The position numbers and the translations under genes are program-made. DNA of 64,000 nt. Source: Siphonodentalium dalli (lineage: Eukaryota > Mollusca > Scaphopoda > Gadilida > Siphonodentaliidae). The stretch covers positions 110,472,004 through 110,536,003 of the forward strand of contig CP136064.1 of the NCBI GenBank assembly GCA_032622095.1. Reading direction: 5' to 3'. Below, piece by piece: positions 57,201 to 64,000 of this stretch; position 1 is the stretch's first letter; each line of letters begins with the position of its first letter. The notes below the pieces were generated by a model that was not told where the DNA came from, made no database searches, and saw only the letters and a program-made list of their open reading frames with translations.

Positions 57201-58229
57201 ACAGGCAAAGAAATTAACCAACCCTTTTTGGCATGATGTCCTGATGGCATTTACAAAATTTCTAGAGAAAGATAGAAACAATCGCAAATTATCAGCATGT
57301 ACGTTATGGAATAACCCAAATATAAAGCAATACGGAAAAGTATTAAATTTCACCTCATGGCGAGAAAAGGGGGTTATCTTTTTAAACGATATGCTGGACA
57401 ATACAGGATGTTTTCTTACACGAGACGATCTACTAAGGATCTATAACATACATACAAACTTCATCACTCTTAATAACATCCAACATCAGATAAAATTACT
57501 TGCAAAAAAACTTCAACAACCTATAACTCGAATAGTCACTCCCCTTTTACCAAATAATTTCATTAAATTGCTTAAAAACTGTCGAGGAGGACAAGACTTT
57601 TATAAAATTTTAATCGACATTCCAACTTCTACTGTAGCACACAAAAAATGGCAAGTGTTATTTCCCGACAACATAATTAATTGGTGCAAACTGGATAAAC
57701 TTTTCCTCAAAGAGTTAAATTATAGATACCAATGTGAGAAGTATACCGCGCGATGCCAATCGACACAAGAAGAATTTACGAAAAACTGGTTCCTTTTAGA
57801 AAAGGCTTTACATGTGTAACATATACCCACAAGTCAACAATAATCAACTTGAGTGTCCTGGAAATGATCTCTTCACCAACTCGAAAACTCACTTAGTTAT
57901 TCTAACCGGAAATACGATATCCCCGCCAATATCACAATGCCGTCTATGGTTAGATGTCGTACCGATACGCCGTACACAGGAAGAAAGTTGAAATATTTAA
58001 TATCTGAATTAATATATTAATTTGAACATATATTCCATTAATTCAAATTTACATGTCAGTCACTGGGAGTGCATGTGGTGTACGAAAGACGTATACATGA
58101 AGCGAGAGAGATGTGAGCGAATTGGAAGAATGTCACTTGATATATAATAATATCTACCTATGTTTATGTTTACATTCCTTCATTGATGTATGTTTATTCC
58201 CCTAAAAAAAAAAAAAAAAAAAAAAAAAA
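54227..58229 (+). mobile_element. L1/Tx1-type LINE, 5'-truncated, poly(A) tail and 10-bp TSD
   Basis: GCATATATAA is duplicated at 54217-54226 and at 58230-58239 immediately after a poly(A) run (58204-58229). Inside is a short leader, an ORF2 with APE endonuclease and RT, and about 380 bp of 3' UTR. No ORF1 is present, so the copy is 5'-truncated. A poly(A) tail and the protein style (SSNCRGL, ICGDWN, GCRQGGPVSPY) fit the L1/Tx1 group. Confidence 0.9.
54409..57819 (+). pseudogene. L1/Tx1-type ORF2: APE endonuclease + RT, broken
   Basis: Starts at ATG 54409 (MSIKILSSNCRGLN). The endonuclease has LQDTHF, NIYGPN, VICGDWNMV, NPQAK, RYTWR and, after a frameshift near 55010, a YRSHHS remnant. The RT has ITLIPKKD, NWRPISLLN, LLLDFEKAFDSVSWKF, GCRQGGPVSPYIFL and YADDTTLFL (~56550). 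A conserved C-terminal region (RITVIKLLILPKLTHL, IWKH) runs to the TAA after 57819. Lesions are the frameshift and short deletion near 55010, an in-frame TAA at 55470-55472, and frame changes near 55790 and 56840. All catalytic residues that I can follow remain, so decay is moderate. It would encode the element's nicking and reverse-transcribing enzyme. Confidence 0.9.
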
Positions 58230-58239
58230 GCATATATAA

Positions 58240-58720
58240 GGTAGACCATTTTGAATTTAAATGGGTCTCATGGAACCTCCAGTTATATAATAAAATCGGG
58301 AATGAATATCCACGAACCGTGCACAGTGTACATGTAATTTGCCGAATAGACATGATAGTTCATATTTGGTATAGGAACTCGTGGAGAGAAATTGTTGCCT
58401 AACTTGACTCATTATTGTTTAGATTTAAAATGGCCGACCGCGCGACTTTTAATCTGATTGAATATTGTGAAGTGAAAACCACCGACGTGTGTCGCGTTAC
58501 TTTCTATCAGTTTATCACACACAGGAGAGCAACAAGAAAACCATAGTCAAAATGGTAACGCCACCAATATCATATTATTAGCCATAAATATAAATTATGA
58601 AAGTGTCAATGACACTGTAGCTCAACTTGGAAAGGGAATAATTTAATGTATTACAGTCAATGGAGCGGTTAGAAATGTGGAAAGTTGATTGTCTAATACT
58701 AGTTTATAGACATGAAGAGA
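58240..58720. other. No gene; contains a dispersed repeat fragment
   Basis: 58527-58600 (CAAGAAAACCATAGTCAAAATGGTAACGCC, then CAATATCATATTAT) resembles 9562-9640 in the same orientation, indicating another low-copy dispersed family. The remainder has no feature I can name. Confidence 0.5.
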
Positions 58721-60185
58721 AAAGTAAAATCCAAGATGGCTGCTGGCGGCCATGTTTTCGGCCGAATGACCCCAAAATGAAACGTTCCCATCTGCATGTC
58801 ATCGTTAACATCCATGACAAATTTTATGTCGATCAGACTGAAGGTACGACCTGTAGCCCATGCTAAAGAATTTAGTCATACAAAGAGTAAGATCCAAGAT
58901 GGCTGCTGGCGACCATTTTTTTTGGCCGAATGACCCCAAAATGACTCGTTCCCATCTACATATCATTATTAACATTCATGAGAAATTTTATGATGATCAG
59001 ACTAAAGGTACGACATGTAGCCCGTGCTAAAGAATTTAGTCATACAAAGAGTAAAATCCAAGATGGCTGCTGGCGGCCATGTTTTCGGCCGAATGACCCC
59101 AAAATGAGTCGTTCCCATCTACATGTCATCGTTAACATCCATGACAAATTTTATGATGATCAGACTAAATTTAAGGTACGACCTGTAGCCCGTGCTAAAG
59201 GATTTAGTCATACAAAGAGTAAAATCCAAGATGGCTGCTGGCGGCCATGTTTTGGCCGAATGACCCCAAAATGACTCGTTCCCATCTACATGTCATTATT
59301 AACATTCCTGACAAATTTTATGATGATCAGACTAAAGGTACGACCTGTAGCCCATGCTAAAGAATTTAGTCATACAAAGAGTAACATCCAAGATGGCTGC
59401 TGGCGGCCATGGTTTTTGGCCGAATGACCCCAAAATTACTCGTTCCATCTACATGTCAATATTAGCATCCATGACCAATTTCATGATGATCAGATGAACA
59501 GTACGACCTGAGGCCCGTGCTAAATGATTTAGTCATACAAAGAGTAAAATCCAAGATGGCTGCTGGCGACCATGTTTTTTGGCCGAATAACCCCAAAATT
59601 ACTCGTTCCCATCTACATGTCATTGTTAATATCCATGAGAAATTTAATGATGATCAGACTAAAGGTACGACCTGCAGCCCGTGCTAAAGAATTTAGTCAT
59701 ACAAAGAGTAAAATCCAAGATGGCTGCTGGCGGCCATGTTTTTTGGCCGAATGACCCCAAAATTACTCGTTCTCATCTACATGTCAATATTATCATCCAT
59801 GACAAATTTCATGATGATCAGATGAACAGTACGACCTGTGGCCCGTGCTAATGGATTTAGTCATACAAAGAGTAAAATCCAAGATGGCTTCTGGCGGCCA
59901 TGTTTTTTGGCCGAATGACCCCAAAATGACTCGTTCCCATCTAAATGTTATTGTTAACATTCATGACAAATTTTATGATGATCAGACTAAAGGTACGACC
60001 TGTAGCTTGTGCTAAAGGATTTAGTCAAACAAAGAGTAAAATCCAAGATGGCTGTTGGCGGCCATGTTTTTTGGCCGAATGACCCCAAACTGACTCGTTC
60101 CCATCTACATGTCATTGTTAACATCCATGACAAATTGTATGATGATCAGACGAACAGTACGACCTGTGGCCCGTGCTAATGGATT
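58721..60185 (+). repeat. 164-bp satellite, nine tandem units
   Basis: CCAAGATGGC starts recur at 58731, 58894, 59058, 59226, 59388, 59551, 59715, 59879 and 60043, spaced 162-168 bp. Each unit has CCAAGATGGCTGCTGGCGGC, then CATGTTTT.GGCCGAATGACC, then CTCGTTCCCATCTACATGTC, then ATGATGATCAGACTAAAGGT-like sequence and a TTTAGTCATACAAAGAGTAA end. Units differ by a few percent. The period is of nucleosome size. Open frames over it are artefacts. Confidence 0.95.
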
Positions 60186-61570
60186 AAATTTTGAAATCAA
60201 ATGGTAGTCGGGGAGCCAATAAGGTCCACCTGCACCCCCCCCCCCGATGATTACAAATAACCTTATTTTTATTGTTCCCTATGGTATCCAGATAAAGAAT
60301 CCGGATTTCACCGAAAAATAAAGGTGGCCCTACTAGGTGCTAGAGCCATTTGAATCCAAGATGGGCGCCATTTCCTCTAATTCCGACCAGCTGTATTTAA
60401 TCGTTGTAATAGATCGGTTGTTAGCAAAATACACAGACAAAAGGTATGCCATTTTGTTGGTATGATGTCCTTATTCAAAATGACGGCAAATAATTTCGAA
60501 AAAAATTCAAAATGGCCGCCGAAAAATGACGTCATATGCACGAAAATAGGAAATTTAATTCATATTTCACCATATCTTCCATTTTTCTTCACATTAATCA
60601 TTAGTAAATGGCAATGTTTTTGAGACAGTCATCAAGCGTGATATTATAGCGTCATTTTAAGACATTGACGAGGGTTCCGTAGTAGATACAGAAAGAGGAT
60701 TTGAAAAAGAAGGGTGAAATTTTCGATTTTTTTTGCAAGACGATATTGATAGTCATTTTAACGACAAACCACACATGCTGTTAATAGAATGTCAACAACT
60801 ATGTGCTTTATTTTATTGGACGGATGTTTTACTTCAATGGGAATGAAATTGGTGTAAAAAAATTCCAAAATGGCCGCCGAAAATATGAAAAATGGTAAAT
60901 ATTTCCCCAGGGTGTCCTGCAATGGCTTACAAGTTGTGGTTGATATATAAAATTGGCTAATCTGTATTATATACATTGAATACTAACATATCTGATGCAC
61001 CATGGATCATTGTTTCTATTGTCACCACTGACATCACCAGAAATATTGGATTTTTCTCTCACAAACTTGACATAAATATCAGGGAAAAATTCACTTTTCA
61101 GGGTTGGACAATTGTTTCAAGTAAAATGCAACTATCATTGGTATCAAAGGTATTTATTGTTTTGGTCTATCTTAAATGTGTCACACTACGGTGTTTATAG
61201 ACCAAATTGCTCAAGATGGCTTCCAAAATGGCAACCAAATTTGTGAAAAAGTTAATTTTTTACATATATCCCGAACATTATTCTCTGCGTTATCCGACAG
61301 GGTAGTAAATTGTGACTCACTTTGTTATTATACGTGTTAGTTAATTAACTGACAACCAAGTTCTATTATGTTTGTCCCAGTTCCGTATGGGGCATGACAA
61401 ATTCATTTTAAAGTTGCAGTATGGAATTTTGCGGAGAACCTCTTTTGTGATTCTTGCCATATTATTGAAAGGAAATGGGCAGAACTTTGAAACGGAACTG
61501 AGATGAACCATAATATGTGGCTATTCTGGTCCATTATGATAAAACAGATCAACTGGATACAGGGTGGATG
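60186..61570. repeat. Family A-like inner sequence fragments
   Basis: 60345-60550 and 60860-61240 carry CCAAGATGGGCGCCATTT, CAAAATGGCCGCCGAAAA and CTCAAGATGGCTTCCAAAAT blocks. From 60900 to 61540 the order follows 2440-3060 (CCAGAAATATTGGATTTTTC, GTGTCACACTACGGTGTTTA, GACTCACTTTGTTATTA, TATGGGGCATGACAAATTC). Diverged and without an inverted partner. Confidence 0.6.
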
Positions 61571-62402
61571 CCAAGATGGTAGCCAGGGAGTTACTATATG
61601 ATCATAGGTGTAATCAACTCCTACTACAGTTTTGATCGTAGATATTTGAAACTTCAGAGTATTGTTACCCACATATTGGAGATGTGAAACATGTATATAG
61701 ATGGCGGAAAACTCTTTTTTTTACGGAGTTATTAACCCTTTTCGACTTAGAAAATGTCAAATGTTTTTTTAAATTTCTTTAACAAAGCGGCAACGACTTG
61801 CCACGTTTTCGGGGCACACTGTGGTCGGCTGACCTTTTATAATAATTAGACAGATATATATGTTTAAACTTCTTCGCCCGTTAAACATAACACACAATAT
61901 AACCACTATGCTCGAGGCCGGACAAGATTACCCAGTATAATCAAACAGTTATGTTTTATTTCCAAACTAAGTTCGTGCAACATGCATTCCACAGCAGTTG
62001 TTTTAGATGACAATGAGATGAAACATGCCATATTATAGTCGACATTTAACAAGGCCGATACGTTGTGCGTATAAAGTATTCACGCTCGGTGTTATGCGTG
62101 GACTTTATCAACATGCTTTTGGTGATACCATTGGACATGGTGGCCCGCCACTCGATGAGAAACAGTATATTCTGACGTTTTCATTTCAATCTAATCCTCT
62201 ACATTAAGGATCACAGGCCATTCACGTGGATGTTCGTGTTTTGTTAAAAAGCAGTTCTTTATTAAAAATAATCATAGCCTCAATCCTAACATCGCGTGCC
62301 CACATTTAATATCAATCGCTATCTAATCGCGAACCCCAATTAAGTATATTTCGCTGTCCAATCATGTGCGTATTGGACACTGCAGCTGAGACCGGCTTTC
62401 TT
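61571..62402. other. No gene recognised
   Basis: A 60-codon open frame at 62025-62207 (MPYYSRHLTRPIRCAYKVFT onward) has no recognisable domain. Nothing else stands out. Confidence 0.45.
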
Positions 62403-63007
62403 AAAAGTTAATGACTGAATCTCATGCGAATGACTAGATTCTCCCAGTTGTGGCGGATGTCCTCCTTAGGATTTCAAAACGTTTCTGCTTGCATATGGTA
62501 CGTCATGGTGTCCAACTGTCGGATATTTCAATTTAGGGCCATTTCAGTCCAAACATTGTTTGCAAGTAGGAAATTATTCGACTTTCGGAGTGTGTTTGGT
62601 CTAAAAAACACTTAGACTGCTTATTGAACTTACCAGCTGAAGATGCTTACAAATGAATCTACTTATTTCGAGCAGGGTGTGGTGACCCCATCCTTGCCAT
62701 CAATTTCAACAGTTGGAAAATCCATGTAGACATGACATTGATTTGAAATGTCGTACCAAAAATTAGGTCGAAACTGTTCTGATAGTTTGAAATTGTGTTT
62801 ATGTTTTTTAGACCAAACATACTCCGAAAGTCGAATAATTTCCTAATCGCAAACAAATGTTTGGACTGAAATGACCATCAATTGAAATATCCGAGATTGG
62901 TCACCATGATGTACCATGTACAAGTAGATACTGTTGGAAATCCTAAGTAGGACATACCCCACAACTGGGAGAATCTGGTCATTCCTATGAGATTCAGTCA
63001 TTAACGT
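62403..63007. repeat. Foldback with ~205-bp arms
   Basis: The arms 62403-62613 and 62810-63007 are inverse copies: TTAATGACTGAATCTCAT, CCAGTTGTGG, GGATTT(C/CC)AA, TGGTGTCCAA/TGGTCACCA, CATTTCAGTCCAAACATT, GGAAATTATTCGACTTTCGG and GTTTGGTCTAAAAAACA are shared. The loop is about 200 bp. Non-coding; probably a MITE or foldback. The flank beyond 63003 is the repeat shared with 690-790. Confidence 0.85.
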
Positions 63008-63100
63008 TTAAAGTGATCTGAAACACTCCGGTAGGGTGATCAAATAGATACGGAGAATAATCTTGCTCAAAGTAGTTATTTTTTACGAATATTGATCCAA
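63003..63100. repeat. Dispersed repeat, inverted relative to 690-790
   Basis: See 690-790. It adjoins the outer end of the 62.4-63.0 kb foldback. Confidence 0.75.
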
Positions 63101-63289
63101 ATTTACAACACACACCCCAGAACACATACACACACAAACATGGACACAGATATGTCAACATATATACATGTACACGTTTATACAAAATAAAGTTATACCA
63201 CAAGGAAAAGAATAACATAAATTCGCTACTCATTCGTGAGCTATGCATTTAGGCACACGCACACAAGTCCACCACACCATCATATGCAC

Positions 63290-63375
63290 CCCTTCTCACT
63301 CTCTCGCTCTATCTCTCTCCATTTCTCTCTCTTGTTCGATCTCTCTCTATATATCTCTCTGTCTCTCTCGTTGAG
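63290..63375 (+). repeat. CT-rich microsatellite
   Basis: Degenerate (CT)n and TCTCTCTC blocks. The long open frame across it is low complexity and not a gene. Confidence 0.9.
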
Positions 63376-64000
63376 CTCTCTCACTCTTTCTTTTGCTGGC
63401 TCTCGCATTCATTCCGGGGTCTCTCTCACACACGCATCCGCACTCTTTATCATATAAACCTATTTACAAGTATTTGAATCAGCCCTGTCGATTACAGTCA
63501 TTTGGGAGCTATATTTATTTATATTATTAATGTTTAATAATATATGTAATTGTCAATTAATTTCTTAACAAGGTCAAGCAATATCATAGCTTGAGACATT
63601 ATCTGGCGAAAAGGTGAACTGCAAATGTTTGACGGGGGAAATAGTTTAAACATATCTATTTGTCTAATTGTTATAATACATGATATATAACATATACACC
63701 TTTATGCAGACAATGGGATTAGAGAACAAGTGCTGTCTCACATATGGGTACCCACTCCCCCATCTGTTAATACACTGAAAAATAAATAAAGAGTAATGGC
63801 GAAGCAACATTTTTACCATTAACAAGTTAAACATGTATACAGATCACCGGCCACCCCCTTCCCCGGTCATGAATTTGTATATATTATTTGTTGAAAGTCG
63901 TGTTTGTTTAAGTCGTTTGCCAGCTTATACATATTTTCAAAATAATCTTGTTTTGTCTCGCGTATATATGAATGACTGTACATCTAAGCAAATGTTCTCG
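63376..64000. other. No gene recognised
   Basis: AT-rich sequence with no feature that I can support. Confidence 0.5.

Noticed and set aside
58660-59754. ORFs of 60-98 codons across the satellite
   Set aside because: They repeat the same peptide in frames shifted by the 164-bp period and simply translate satellite units.
63236-63457. 73-codon Ser/Leu-rich ORF
   Set aside because: It is a translation of the CT microsatellite.
1-64000. CRISPR arrays, bacterial operons, rRNA, LTR retrotransposon or viral genes
   Set aside because: No spacer-repeat pattern, ribosome-binding context, rRNA signature, paired LTR, or gag/integrase/protease motif was seen on either strand.

Overview
The window is 64 kb of AT-rich metazoan nuclear DNA in which almost everything recognisable is a transposable element, a foldback (inverted-repeat) structure or a satellite. 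APE-type LINEs, a tRNA-derived SINE with a molluscan-looking 3' core, short TIR elements and a split C-type lectin gene point to a lophotrochozoan, most likely a marine mollusc. This is inference: no species-diagnostic gene is present. There is no operon, rRNA, CRISPR array or convincing functional tRNA.

1.2-20.3 kb is a nest of insertions. The broken arms of an outer inverted repeat (1190-1336 and 9022-9200 on the left; 9905-9961 and 19958-20345 on the right) enclose a 6.2-kb foldback element (1337-7495), a 5'-truncated LINE (7496-9021) and a full-length but dead LINE (9962-19957). Two cut-and-paste elements with clear TIRs and target-site duplications interrupt that LINE (10791-13648 and 13750-16266). 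Removing one TSD copy of each restores the LINE reading frame, and shows ORF1 and ORF2 in one frame separated by a single TAG. A SINE (14455-14745) and a 336-bp hairpin repeat lie inside the second insertion. Another 5'-truncated LINE (4180-5280, 13-bp TSD) lies inside the foldback.

20.6-24.3 kb is a foldback whose loop is a 21-bp minisatellite that reverses orientation in mid-array. 26.7-37.8 kb is a second foldback family. Its left arm is split by the best preserved LINE of the window (26893 to about 33500, minus strand; a PHD-finger ORF1 and an EN-RT ORF2 with one visible 1-nt frameshift) and by a Helitron-like end (terminus at 34123). A second copy of this family is at 48424-52445, invaded by another LINE fragment.

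38.2-47.3 kb holds the only good host gene: two minus-strand exons with matching phases, one encoding most of a C-type lectin domain and one a cysteine-rich PAN/apple-like module. They are separated by a repeat-filled intron containing an 8-bp-TSD hAT-type MITE, other foldbacks and a second hAT-like MITE. A 450-bp TTAA-flanked MITE lies just upstream of the lectin exon. A possible 5' coding exon of an unknown gene starts at 48143 on the plus strand.

54.2-58.2 kb is an L1/Tx1-type LINE with a poly(A) tail and 10-bp TSD. 58.7-60.2 kb is a nine-unit 164-bp satellite carrying the motif AAGATGGC[TG]GC, which is dispersed through the foldback families as well. The right end contains another foldback (62.4-63.0 kb), one flank of which is inverted relative to 690-790.

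Boundaries and homology calls were made by reading, without alignments or database searches. Arm limits of foldbacks are accurate to tens of bases; quoted TSD and TIR positions are exact.
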